Assembly: GCF_003284895.1 (NCBI RefSeq)
Contig: NZ_QMDV01000001.1
Span: forward strand, 461,080 to 525,079
Direction: 5' to 3'
Source: Pontibacter arcticus
Lineage (GTDB): Bacteria; Bacteroidota; Bacteroidia; Cytophagales; Hymenobacteraceae
DNA length: 64,000 bases
The notes beneath the pieces are model-generated. The model was not told the origin of the DNA and searched no databases. It saw only the letters and a list, made by a program, of their open reading frames with translations. Shown piece after piece: positions 8,411 to 16,019 of this stretch (position 1 is the stretch's first letter; the number at the start of each line of letters is the position of its first letter). Position numbers and translations under genes: made by a program.

Positions 8411-9154
8411 ATGCTAAAACCAAAGATTCTTATTTCGGAAGACGAAGTTATAATCGCGGAAAATCTTATTAATTGCCTGGAAGGCCTTGGTTACGAAACC
8501 TGTACCATAAAACCCGGCGAAGACGCCCTAACGATTATCAGAGAGAAAAGCCCGGATCTGGTTTTGCTTACTATCTGCGCGCATAGTACAAAGGATGGCA
8601 TAGAAACCGGTATGCATATAAAGCAGGAATTCAGTATCCCCGTTATTTACCTTACCACCCACGCCGATACAGCTACTTTAGAAAGGGCAAAAAAAACAGA
8701 GCCTGCCGGCCTTCTCTTAAAGCCTTACAACGAAAACAGCCTGCGCTGCGCCATAGAAATAGCCTTGTATAACCATGGCCATCAGCATAAAGATGGTAAG
8801 TTAAACGGCCACCCTTACGCACACAAAGGCTATGAGGTAGCTGCCGATTATATTTTTGTGAAGGTAAAGCACCGCATCATTAAAGTGCTTTACAAGCACA
8901 TACTTTGGGTGGAGGCTTATGATAACTACTCTTTTATTGTTACAGCTGATCAGAAGTACCTGGTAAGCTCTACTTTAAAGGATATGGAAGGGAAACTGCC
9001 GCCTCATACTTTTGTACGCGTACACCGCTCTTATATAGCCAACCTGGATATGATCGAAGCCCTAGAGGAAAATTCCGTTGTTTTTGCGAAAGGCGATATT
9101 CCGATTGGCAAGTCTTATAAGAAAACTCTGATGTCGCGGTTCAATATTATTTAA
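8411..9154 (+). CDS. LytTR-family response regulator with a degenerate receiver
   Basis: DNA-binding regulator of 247 residues: receiver domain (about 4-120), short linker, LytTR DNA-binding domain (about 140-245, with DYIFVKVKHRI, ILWVEAYDNYS and FVRVHRSYIAN). In the receiver the acidic pocket (E10, D11), the switch Thr in YLTTHAD and the conserved Lys in LLKPYN are kept. The phospho-acceptor Asp is replaced by Thr: LVLLTI, T54 (codon ACT), where the family has LVLMDI. It should therefore not be phosphorylated in the usual way. No histidine kinase gene is adjacent. It may be constitutively active, respond to another signal, or be regulated only by expression; this is inference. Confidence 0.93.
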   Translation: MLKPKILISEDEVIIAENLINCLEGLGYETCTIKPGEDALTIIREKSPDLVLLTICAHSTKDGIETGMHIKQEFSIPVIYLTTHADTATLERAKKTEPAGLLLKPYNENSLRCAIEIALYNHGHQHKDGKLNGHPYAHKGYEVAADYIFVKVKHRIIKVLYKHILWVEAYDNYSFIVTADQKYLVSSTLKDMEGKLPPHTFVRVHRSYIANLDMIEALEENSVVFAKGDIPIGKSYKKTLMSRFNII

Positions 9155-9165
9155 AACACTAACAC

Positions 9166-9214
9166 TTATAAACAGAAAGGCCGGTACAACTTGCACCGGC
9201 CTTTCTGTTTATAA
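9166..9214. terminator. bidirectional terminator between the LytTR gene and ahcY
   Basis: Perfect 20-bp stem (9166-9185 with 9195-9214), 9-nt loop, A/T-rich outer ends giving T tracts both ways. It separates two convergent genes. Confidence 0.88.
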
Positions 9215-9233
9215 TAAGGGAAATATCCCCAAA

Positions 9234-10541
9234 TTAATATCTGTAGTATTCCGGCTTAAACGGACCTTCTACTTCTACGCCAATGTAAGATGCCTGGTCA
9301 GGAGAAAGCTCATCCAGCTCAACACCAATTTTGCTCAGGTGCAGGCGGGCAACTTTCTCATCCAAATGCTTTGGTAAAGTATAAACCTGGTTTTCGTAAG
9401 CAGCTGCATTTGTCCAAAGTTCGATCTGGGCAAGCGTCTGGTTAGAGAACGAGTTAGACATTACAAACGACGGGTGGCCAGTTGCACAACCAAGGTTTAC
9501 CAGACGGCCTTCAGCTAATACAATCACATCTTTTCCGTCAATGTTGTAAAGGTCAACCTGTGGCTTAACGGTATCTTTTGTATGGCCGTAGTTGTCGTTT
9601 AACCAAGCCATATCAATCTCGTTGTCGAAGTGGCCAATGTTACAAACAATCGCTTTATCTTTCATGCTGCGGAAATGTTTTTCCGAGATGATATCTTTGT
9701 TACCGGTTGCTGTTACTACGATATCTGCTTCTTTAACGGCATCTACCATTTTCTTAACGGCATAACCATCCATTGCAGCCTGCAGCGCACAGATCGGGTC
9801 AATTTCAGTAACGATGACACGGGCACCGGCTCCACTTAACGAAGCGGCAGAACCTTTTCCAACATCACCATAACCAGCCACAACCGCTACTTTACCAGCC
9901 ATCATCACGTCTGTAGCACGACGAATAGAATCTACTAAAGACTCTTTGCAGCCATACTTGTTATCAAACTTGGATTTTGTAACAGAGTCGTTTACGTTGA
10001 TAGCAGGCATTGGAAGTGTGCCGTTTTTCATACGCTCGTACAGGCGGTGTACACCTGTTGTAGTTTCTTCGGAAAGGCCTTTGATGCCAGCAGCCATTTC
10101 AGGGTATTTATCTAATACCATGTTAGTCAGGTCACCACCATCATCCAGGATCATGTTCAGTGGCTGGCGATCTTCACCAAAAAATAAAGTTTGCTCGATG
10201 CACCAGTCAAATTCTTCTGCAGTCATACCTTTCCAGGCGTAAACCGAGATGCCGGCAGCAGCAATGGCAGCGGCAGCATGATCTTGTGTAGAGAAAATAT
10301 TGCAGGAAGACCAGGTAACTTCAGCACCCAGCTCAACCAGTGTTTCAATCAGAACTGCCGTCTGAATCGTCATGTGAAGGCAACCGGCAATGCGGGCTCC
10401 GGCAAGTGGCTTGCTTGGGCCATACTCTGCCCGGATAGCCATTAAACCTGGCATTTCTGCTTCAGCAAGTTTAATTTCTTTGCGGCCCCACTCAGCCAGC
10501 GAAATATCTTTTACTTTGTAATTAAGCTGTGTATCAATCAT
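9234..10541 (-). CDS. ahcY: adenosylhomocysteinase
   Basis: Splits S-adenosylhomocysteine to adenosine and homocysteine in the activated methyl cycle, using bound NAD. The 435-residue length matches the bacterial family. The NAD-binding loop [12 protein letters not shown], the N-terminal substrate region [13 protein letters not shown] and the C-terminal PFKPEYYRY ending are characteristic. It has its own promoter (10570-10600) and a strong shared terminator. metK, the other cycle gene in this window, lies 23 kb away. The gene carries only one copy of the dispersed heptamer. Confidence 0.97.
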   Translation of the reverse strand: MIDTQLNYKVKDISLAEWGRKEIKLAEAEMPGLMAIRAEYGPSKPLAGARIAGCLHMTIQTAVLIETLVELGAEVTWSSCNIFSTQDHAAAAIAAAGISVYAWKGMTAEEFDWCIEQTLFFGEDRQPLNMILDDGGDLTNMVLDKYPEMAAGIKGLSEETTTGVHRLYERMKNGTLPMPAINVNDSVTKSKFDNKYGCKESLVDSIRRATDVMMAGKVAVVAGYGDVGKGSAASLSGAGARVIVTEIDPICALQAAMDGYAVKKMVDAVKEADIVVTATGNKDIISEKHFRSMKDKAIVCNIGHFDNEIDMAWLNDNYGHTKDTVKPQVDLYNIDGKDVIVLAEGRLVNLGCATGHPSFVMSNSFSNQTLAQIELWTNAAAYENQVYTLPKHLDEKVARLHLSKIGVELDELSPDQASYIGVEVEGPFKPEYYRY

Positions 10542-10569
10542 TATATCTGTTATTTATTCTCAAGAACAA

Positions 10570-10600
10570 CAAAATTACACAAATTGTTGCGGAACATCAA
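10570..10600 (-). promoter_or_regulatory. ahcY promoter
   Basis: On the minus strand, TTG (10600-10598), 20 nt, then TAATTTTG (10577-10570): a full Bacteroidota -33/-7 pair, 29 bp before the start codon. Confidence 0.7.
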
Positions 10601-10636
10601 CTTTTGGTATTAACGGCCTGGGCCTGCCGCCTATAA

Positions 10637-10670
10637 AAAAGCACAGCCAATTTAAAACGGCTGTGCTTTT
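10637..10670 (-). terminator. terminator of the DUF4397 gene
   Basis: 12-bp stem (10637-10648 with 10659-10670) followed on the minus strand by six T residues. It lies downstream of the DUF4397 lipoprotein gene. Confidence 0.8.
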
Positions 10671-10695
10671 GGTTTTATACGTAGCGTTCAGGTTA

Positions 10696-11385
10696 TTATT
10701 TATTTACAATAATCTCCGCACCGAGCGTGTTTGTATTGCCGCTGGGAGGAGTAAGAAAGCCTTTCGCAAATACAGTGTAGATCTTACCGTTCTGTAACTG
10801 TACGTTAGGCACTGTTAATACAACTGTGGTTGTGCCGGCCGGGCGGACTTCTAAAGTATACGTTCCGGCAGCTACCGGCGTGAATGCTGTAGCGGATTCC
10901 AAGCTTCTGTTGGAAAATACAACCGGGCCTCCTTGAACTGCAATATCAACTGCTGGCGCATCTGGTGCCAGGTGTACAAAACGTAAGTGCGCCTGGCCTG
11001 ATGCCGGAGCTGTCAGGTTATCTTCTAATACAATAGGTTTAATACCCGAAAGCCTTCCGGCTGCGAAGACAGTATAGTTTGCGCCTGCTTTCAGGTCAAG
11101 GTTTGCATCAATAACGGAAGTAGAAGTACCAGCCGCGTTAATTTTAATGTTACGTCTGCCTTGTTCTACAGTCAGGTAACCGGTGTTGTTAGGGTACATC
11201 AGTGCTGCTGAGTTAACCTTTTTATTATCTACCAGCAGGTCAACGCCAGGGGCATCCGGAGAGGCGTGTACCGCCATTACCTGAGCATTACTCACCATAG
11301 GTAATTCATCATCGTCGTCGTCGCAGGCCGTAAAAGCCAAACTAGGGACAACTAAAAGCATTAAGAGTTTCATCCAGTTTTTCAT
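10696..11385 (-). CDS. DUF4397 domain lipoprotein
   Basis: Secreted lipoprotein of 229 residues with no known enzymatic role. The signal peptide ends in a lipobox (LAFTAC, C21), followed directly by a run of Asp and Glu. Such an acidic stretch after the lipid cysteine resembles the surface-export signal of Bacteroidota lipoproteins. Two DUF4397-type repeats follow, marked by VHASPDAPGVDLLV (about 40) and VHLAPDAPAVDIAV (about 137). Each is a short beta-rich unit. It is monocistronic, with its own terminator. Function unknown; a surface-exposed structural or binding protein is likely. Confidence 0.85.
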   Translation of the reverse strand: MKNWMKLLMLLVVPSLAFTACDDDDDELPMVSNAQVMAVHASPDAPGVDLLVDNKKVNSAALMYPNNTGYLTVEQGRRNIKINAAGTSTSVIDANLDLKAGANYTVFAAGRLSGIKPIVLEDNLTAPASGQAHLRFVHLAPDAPAVDIAVQGGPVVFSNRSLESATAFTPVAAGTYTLEVRPAGTTTVVLTVPNVQLQNGKIYTVFAKGFLTPPSGNTNTLGAEIIVNK

Positions 11386-11522
11386 AGAGGTAATTTTTAA
11401 ATTGTTTGTGGATTAGTAAGGATTAGTGTAATAATCAATAAACTAGCCGTTAATTATTTTGTTTAACATTTTTTGAAAAAATTTAAACAAAATATTCTTT
11501 TCAACTACTTCTCCAAAACCAA

Positions 11523-11530
11523 TACCTTTG
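11523..11530 (+). promoter_or_regulatory. -7 promoter box upstream of the methyltransferase
   Basis: TACCTTTG matches TAnnTTTG and lies 25 bp before the ATG at 11555. It overlaps a possible TTG start at 11528, which argues against that start. Confidence 0.5.
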
Positions 11531-11554
11531 CCGGGCATACCAGTTTATACTTTG

Positions 11555-12742
11555 ATGCGAAGATTTACTGCAGAAGAAATAACGTTTATACAAGCACATT
11601 TGCACCAGGATGCAGCCACACTGATGTTGCAGGCCAGCCGCTATCCGGGTTTGCCCGTGCTTGAGTTGGTGCAGCAAATTAAGGCCCGCCAGAAAGCCAC
11701 TACAAAACTCCCGACCTGGGCTGAAAATCCGGAAACCGTTTTCCCGGTCACGTTATCTGTAGAGCAAAGTTCCTCTGAAGCCACAGCGGCCTTTAAAGCT
11801 TTTTTGGTTAAAGGAAAACTGCTGATAGACCTGACAGGTGGCTTTGGGGTGGATAGTTTATACTTTGCCAGGAGCTTTGAACAGGTCATCCACGTGGAAC
11901 AGAACCACGAACTTCAGGAAATTGCTGCTTATAACTTTAACCTGCTGGGCGCAACCAACATCCAAAGTATAGCTACTACTGCCGAAGCTTTTCTGAACAG
12001 CTTTACACAAAAGGCGGATGTTATTTACCTGGACCCGGCCCGACGCGGCAACCGCGAAGAAAAACTGCATTTGCTTCAGGATTGCGAACCAGACATCCTG
12101 GGCCTGTTGCCTGTACTTTTAGCCAAATCAGATGCTATTCTTCTGAAAACTTCGCCAATGCTGGATATAGAACTGGCGCTGGAGCAACTACTGCAGGTAG
12201 CTAAAGTGTGGGTAATAGCTGTACACAACGAAGTGAAAGAGGTTTTATACTTGCTGCAACCCCACACAACAGCACCCGAGCTGGCAGAACGAAAAGCTGT
12301 GAATCTACTCGCTAGCGGGCAGCAACAGACACTAACGTTTACCAAAGCCACGGAAGAAGCAGCCATACCGGTTTATACTTTGCCGCAGGCATTTGTATAC
12401 GAACCCAATGCAGCCATTTTAAAAGCCGGCGCTTACCGGTACCTGGGCGCACAACTGGGCTTAAATAAATTGCACCCCAACAGCCATCTTTATACTTCCG
12501 AACAACTGGTCCCTGACTTTCCGGGGCGCTCTTTCAGGTGCGTGCACGTAAGCAGCTACAACAAAAAAGAATTATTACGGCTGGTGCCGGGCAAGCAAGC
12601 CAATATCACGGTTCGTAATTTTCCTGAATCGGTAGCTGAAATCCGTAAGCGCACCGGTATAAAAGAAGGTGGCCGTTTATACTTGTTTTTCACTACAGAT
12701 ATGCAGCAGAAACCTACGGTCCTGATCTGCGAGAAAGTATAA
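11555..12742 (+). CDS. THUMP-like domain class I SAM-dependent methyltransferase
   Basis: Putative RNA methyltransferase of 395 residues. An N-terminal helical region (about 1-85) leads into a Rossmann methyltransferase core with LIDLTGGFGVDSLYFA (SAM loop, about 90-105) and the motif IV-like DVIYLDPARRG (about 155-165), in which DPARRG replaces the NPPY type. The C-terminal part fits the THUMP-like region of this Bacteroidota family. The ATG at 11555 is chosen over an upstream in-frame TTG at 11528 because the latter sits on a promoter box. The gene is unusually rich in the dispersed motif: six copies in 1.2 kb, in different frames, plus one overlapping the start. Substrate unknown. Confidence 0.85.
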   Translation: MRRFTAEEITFIQAHLHQDAATLMLQASRYPGLPVLELVQQIKARQKATTKLPTWAENPETVFPVTLSVEQSSSEATAAFKAFLVKGKLLIDLTGGFGVDSLYFARSFEQVIHVEQNHELQEIAAYNFNLLGATNIQSIATTAEAFLNSFTQKADVIYLDPARRGNREEKLHLLQDCEPDILGLLPVLLAKSDAILLKTSPMLDIELALEQLLQVAKVWVIAVHNEVKEVLYLLQPHTTAPELAERKAVNLLASGQQQTLTFTKATEEAAIPVYTLPQAFVYEPNAAILKAGAYRYLGAQLGLNKLHPNSHLYTSEQLVPDFPGRSFRCVHVSSYNKKELLRLVPGKQANITVRNFPESVAEIRKRTGIKEGGRLYLFFTTDMQQKPTVLICEKV

Positions 12743-13011
12743 ACTGCCATCCTTTTGCAGTAACCAAACAGGTAAGATTATACTTTCCGCTTCCCTCTCC
12801 TACTTATTTATACTTGTAACTGCTACTGCTACGCAGGATTGGCTACTTGCTGCACTTTAAACTTTAGCAGATAGAAAAACAGGTTTTGCACAGTTTTTCG
12901 TGGCATTACATGAACCCATCCTGGCACAAAGCGTAAACTATTAGATAATCAACTAGTTAAGTTTACATGCTTTGTATTAAAAGTTCTTGTTCTATTTAAC
13001 CTATTAAAGTT

Positions 13012-13224
13012 ATGAAAGACAGCAAAGACAAAAAGCAACCGAATATCAGCCCACCAATTTCTAAGGCGAATCCGAATACTGCAGCAAAAGGCAGCGCTTC
13101 GGGTGCACGTAGCAACAGTGCTTCCTCTAACGAAGGCCGCGGCTGGCACGGCGACCCGGAAGGCCACGCCAGAGCAGGTAGTCAGAGCCATAAAAACTCT
13201 GACTCAAACAAACGAAGTTCTTAA
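13012..13224 (+). CDS. small hydrophilic KGG-like stress protein
   Basis: A 70-residue, very hydrophilic protein rich in S, K, N, G and A with no hydrophobic core, so it is probably disordered. The segment GWHGDPEGHARAGSQSHKN resembles the KGG stress-protein repeat (G-[FW]-x-DPE-x-AG), known from enterobacterial and Bacteroidota general stress proteins. It is the first of three small hydrophilic ORFs in tandem (13.0-13.7 kb) ending at one terminator. Protection during desiccation or osmotic stress is inference. Confidence 0.75.
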   Translation: MKDSKDKKQPNISPPISKANPNTAAKGSASGARSNSASSNEGRGWHGDPEGHARAGSQSHKNSDSNKRSS

Positions 13225-13306
13225 GTATAGACGTTACGTAAAAAGCTTTGGCTATAATGGCTTTTTTAATGGTGATGTACTGCAAATACCTTAAACAGAA
13301 GTAACC

Positions 13307-13513
13307 ATGCAGCAGGATAAAGGGAAGATAAACCAACCCGGGAGCAACCCGGAAAAAAGCTTTGAAACAGGCAGGAAAGGTGGCAGTTCTCCTATTGATG
13401 CCGCCAATAAATCATCAAACCAAGTCAACAACTCGAAGCCGACCGGCCAGCAAAACATCAGAAGTAAGCAAAATAACCAGGACAAAGACCAATCATTAAA
13501 CTTTATAGATTAA
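13307..13513 (+). CDS. small disordered hydrophilic protein
   Basis: A 68-residue protein dominated by N, Q, S, K, G and D, without aromatic clusters, signal peptide or helix-forming hydrophobics. It contains FETGRKGGSSPIDAANKSS, which loosely recalls KGG-type repeats. It lies 82 bp after the previous small gene and 17 bp before the next, so the three probably form one transcript. No family was recognised. Its composition, like its neighbours' and unlike ordinary proteins here, supports real coding. Confidence 0.6.
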   Translation: MQQDKGKINQPGSNPEKSFETGRKGGSSPIDAANKSSNQVNNSKPTGQQNIRSKQNNQDKDQSLNFID

Positions 13514-13530
13514 CCTTCAAAACTAAAACT

Positions 13531-13713
13531 ATGGATAAGAACAAAAATAAAAACCAGCAATCTGAGTTAAGCGACAAAAGCAAAGGCAACAAAAAAGATA
13601 TTAGCAATAGCCTAAACCGCGATGCGGTGGGCAAAACAGGATCGAATAATCCTACGCCTCAAGCCCGCACCGATAACGAACAAGACAACGAAAAAAGAAA
13701 ACATACTTTATAA
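13531..13713 (+). CDS. small disordered hydrophilic protein
   Basis: A 60-residue, Lys/Asn/Gln-rich protein with no predicted globular or membrane part. It begins 17 bp after the previous small gene and is followed within 25 bp by a strong terminator, which supports it as the last gene of a three-gene transcript. No family was recognised. It could be a hydrophilin-like protectant. Confidence 0.6.
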   Translation: MDKNKNKNQQSELSDKSKGNKKDISNSLNRDAVGKTGSNNPTPQARTDNEQDNEKRKHTL

Positions 13714-13733
13714 AGTATAAACCAGGTAAAAAG

Positions 13734-13769
13734 AGCAGCGCAAATCATAACCTTGCGCTGCTTTTTTTT
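13734..13769. terminator. bidirectional terminator
   Basis: 10-bp stem AGCAGCGCAA/TTGCGCTGCT (13734-13743 with 13753-13762) followed by eight T; the opposite side has an A tract. It separates the small-protein cluster from the convergent DNA glycosylase gene. A motif copy, AAGTATAAACC, lies just upstream (about 13714). Confidence 0.88.
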
Positions 13770-13773
13770 AACC

Positions 13774-14373
13774 CTACTTTTTCCTGCTTACCCACTTATT
13801 TTCTTTTAGCCAGAAGCGCCACGGCAAGTTTGCATCTTCGCCGGCATAATCAATACCTATCCTCGGGCCGGCAGCTATACTTGCTGCAGGTACTATATTA
13901 CCCTTGTCTTCTATCCAGATAACATTACCAGTCAGGTCGGCGCCGTAGAGGTTGCGGTTTATGCCCAACGCTATACTTAGCACGCCCGGCCCTGCGGTTA
14001 AGTTAGGTTTTATACTTGCCATGTTGCGCCGCAGCAGCATTTCTTCGATACCTTCTTCCGGCTCAATAGCCCGGATAAGCACGGCATCGGCTTTGCCTGC
14101 CACATTTGTGATAATGTTGAAGAGGTTATACATGCCGTAAACAAGATACACATAAGCCACGCCGCCTTGCTGGTACATAATTTCGGTGCGTTGGGTGCGG
14201 CGGCCGAGGTGCGCATGGCAGGCTTTGTCGTTCTCTCCGGAGTAAGCTTCTGTTTCTACAATTTTGCCGCCGGTAAGTACGCCATCTATGTTCGTGTACA
14301 GGTATTTGCCAACCAGTTCCTGCGCCAGTTGCACTACATCGGGGCGGGTATAAAAGGAAGCAGGTAATTTCAT
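13774..14373 (-). CDS. DNA-3-methyladenine glycosylase (AAG/MPG family)
   Basis: Removes alkylated purines such as 3-methyladenine from DNA to start base-excision repair. The 199-residue length is typical. GGKIVETEAYSGENDKACHA includes the catalytic Glu region (ETEAY), RTEIMYQQGGVAYVYLVYGM forms the substrate pocket, and GPGVLSIALGI is conserved. It acts in the cytoplasm as a monomer. It lies convergent to the small-protein cluster. Confidence 0.94.
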   Translation of the reverse strand: MKLPASFYTRPDVVQLAQELVGKYLYTNIDGVLTGGKIVETEAYSGENDKACHAHLGRRTQRTEIMYQQGGVAYVYLVYGMYNLFNIITNVAGKADAVLIRAIEPEEGIEEMLLRRNMASIKPNLTAGPGVLSIALGINRNLYGADLTGNVIWIEDKGNIVPAASIAAGPRIGIDYAGEDANLPWRFWLKENKWVSRKK

Positions 14374-14403
14374 ACTTTGTAGTTGTAAGAAAAGATCGCA
14401 AAA

Positions 14404-14440
14404 GCAAAGCCTGCCTTCCGGTTCAGAAAGCAGGCTTTGC
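14404..14440 (-). terminator. terminator of the small acidic lipoprotein gene
   Basis: 11-bp stem GCAAAGCCTGC/GCAGGCTTTGC (14404-14414 with 14430-14440), with a short T run on the minus-strand side, 17 bp after the stop at 14458. Confidence 0.75.
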
Positions 14441-14457
14441 CATACTTGATTTTATGT

Positions 14458-14736
14458 TTATTGCTTTTGGTTGGTACCGTTGCCCTGGCCATCGCCGGCA
14501 TGTACAGCGCTGCCAGAATCGTTTCCGTCGTAGTATTTACTTTCCAGCGTATCCTGTGTTACATCTGTGTTATTATTCGTAGCCGGGTCATCAACTGTCA
14601 TGGAGCCTTCTTCTTCCAGGTCGCTGCGCTCTGTGTTTGTTTCGCCGGGCTCGGTGCCGGTGTTGCACGAAGTTAGGCCAGTAAAAGCAACAAAGGTTAC
14701 AGCAAGTAAAGCAGCTTTTATTTTGATCGTATTCAT
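14458..14736 (-). CDS. small acidic lipoprotein, hypothetical
   Basis: A 92-residue protein with a lipoprotein signal (lipobox LTSC, C24) and a mature part that is strongly acidic and rich in T, E, D, G and N, probably disordered. No family was recognised. It has its own hairpin terminator. The acidic mature region and small size resemble its small hydrophilic neighbours, but this one is exported. Confidence 0.65.
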   Translation of the reverse strand: MNTIKIKAALLAVTFVAFTGLTSCNTGTEPGETNTERSDLEEEGSMTVDDPATNNNTDVTQDTLESKYYDGNDSGSAVHAGDGQGNGTNQKQ

Positions 14737-14883
14737 AGTGTTTCTGGTTCAGGTTATACATAAGGCTGTATACTCGATAGCAGCCTGCACTTGCATGTAC
14801 GACCTTCGGGCAAATAGAGTTAAGCAACAGCCAGCGCATTGCCACGTAAACCAATCAGACTATCATACTTTAAAAACCTGCTT

Positions 14884-15033
14884 ATGCATCCGGATAAAGC
14901 AACTACCTCAACAGAAAAAGAACAGAACCAAAGAAATGAGCCCGCTCAGGAAAGCCAGCCACAACAGCCTCATCCCGAACAAGAGATTACACAGCAGCAG
15001 GAAGAAGCGGAAATAGAAAAAGGGCACTCCTGA
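14884..15033 (+). CDS. small Gln/Glu-rich hydrophilic protein
   Basis: A 49-residue ORF from the ATG at 14884, composed almost entirely of Q, E, P, H, K and T; no family recognised. A longer version from an upstream TTG adds a dissimilar hydrophobic stretch and is less likely. It resembles the disordered proteins at 13.0-13.7 kb in character. Short length keeps confidence low. Confidence 0.45.
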   Translation: MHPDKATTSTEKEQNQRNEPAQESQPQQPHPEQEITQQQEEAEIEKGHS

Positions 15034-15085
15034 TAGGGGAAAACTGTAAAATGTTGCTGTAATTTGCACCCTAGATTACAGCCTG

Positions 15086-15313
15086 ATGAAAAAGCCATCA
15101 CTTACCAAAAAGAATAAAGTAAAGTTATTTGTTGTTGCCCTGATCAGTTTGTTACTGGCCCTGGCCCTGGAGCTTTATACGTTTGGCGTGGCTTCGGATT
15201 TTATACTTCGCTGGCTGCGCGCTTTCTTCGTTTTCTTTGTGATGATCGGCAGTACAGTATTTGTTATTGTTCCGCTGGTAGCGTATGGTGTGGCAAAAGC
15301 AGGTCGCAGCTAA
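15086..15313 (+). CDS. DUF2798 small membrane protein
   Basis: A 75-residue inner-membrane protein with two hydrophobic helices (about 13-36 and 44-68) and a basic N-terminus, matching the two-helix DUF2798 family. The second helix contains FVMIGSTVFVIVPLVAYGV. Function unknown. It is convergent with the next gene, with only about 40 bp between stop codons. Confidence 0.75.
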   Translation: MKKPSLTKKNKVKLFVVALISLLLALALELYTFGVASDFILRWLRAFFVFFVMIGSTVFVIVPLVAYGVAKAGRS

Positions 15314-15351
15314 ACTGTATTTATACTTAATAGAGCGTAACCCGCAGTATT

Positions 15352-15720
15352 TTATCTACGGGTTGCTGCGTTTGTATCAAATCTTTTCCCGGACTCCAGG
15401 GAATGTATAGCAGGTTTTCCGGCTAGCGCAACGCGCGCGCTAACCGACTGCATTGCTTTTGCAAGGCTGTCAAAACCGATCATATCCAGTGATAAGAAAT
15501 CCTGATCGGTTATCTTTTTGGTTTCAGCTTTCGATAATTCTTCTGAAGTAGCGCTTAACGTATGTTGATCAGGCAATTGGTGAGGAGTAGTTGCTGGCGG
15601 GTCGAGAGACAGCGTGAAAAGATAAGGTACACGAATATCTTTTTCGAATAACGGACAGGCGGCTGCAAGGAGCAACAACACAGTCGTTACGACCATCTGA
15701 GTATTTTTCCAGAAGTTCAT
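15352..15720 (-). CDS. hypothetical exported protein, possibly frameshifted near its C-terminus
   Basis: A 122-residue product with an N-terminal hydrophobic signal ending in LLLLAAAC, a possible lipobox. The middle contains DQDFLSLDMIGFDSLAKAMQSVSARVALAG. After about residue 101 the protein becomes Arg/Ser-rich. The +1 frame from the same point encodes ENLLYIPWSPGKDL and then KILRVTLY, ending at a stop at 15327-15329, which looks more natural. A one-base indel around 15413-15425 (a TTTTCC run) is suspected. No family was recognised; the frameshift is inference. Confidence 0.55.
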   Translation of the reverse strand: MNFWKNTQMVVTTVLLLLAAACPLFEKDIRVPYLFTLSLDPPATTPHQLPDQHTLSATSEELSKAETKKITDQDFLSLDMIGFDSLAKAMQSVSARVALAGKPAIHSLESGKRFDTNAATRR

Positions 15721-16019
15721 GGCTAAAAAGTAAATCTGTTTTCTAAGGGGTAAGCAGGCGCGAGTTCGTAATATTATTCAATCCGTTCTTTTGATTGAAC
15801 AATACAAAATTAAGCAAACTTCTCAGTATATAAAATATTTTAGAATAAATATTCTGATTAATTTATATAAAAGGTTACCTATGTTGTTAAATAATTTCTT
15901 ATCCCTGAACCCCTTTCTGTAGCCGGCTGTTTAAAAAAGGCTGGCTTTTTCTTAAATAGTGCCGGAAGCCGTACTTTTGTTTTAAGCCCGATTGCCCTTT
16001 TATACTTTAGATTTATACT
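15721..16019. other. intergenic region between divergent genes
   Basis: About 300 bp, very AT-rich around 15800-15890, with a promoter-like TACTTTTG at 15972-15979 and two TATACTT copies at 16001-16020. It should hold the promoters of both flanking genes. No RNA gene was seen. Confidence 0.6.
15972..15979 (+). promoter_or_regulatory. -7 promoter box upstream of the radical SAM gene
   Basis: TACTTTTG matches TAnnTTTG, 40 bp before the TTG start. Confidence 0.45.

Noticed and set aside
11528-11554. Upstream TTG start for the methyltransferase
   Set aside because: The codon overlaps a TAnnTTTG promoter box; the ATG at 11555 gives a normal N-terminus.
14567-15016. Plus-strand ORF of 149 codons over the small lipoprotein region
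   Set aside because: It overlaps the acidic lipoprotein and the small hydrophilic ORF in other frames, with a low-quality translation.
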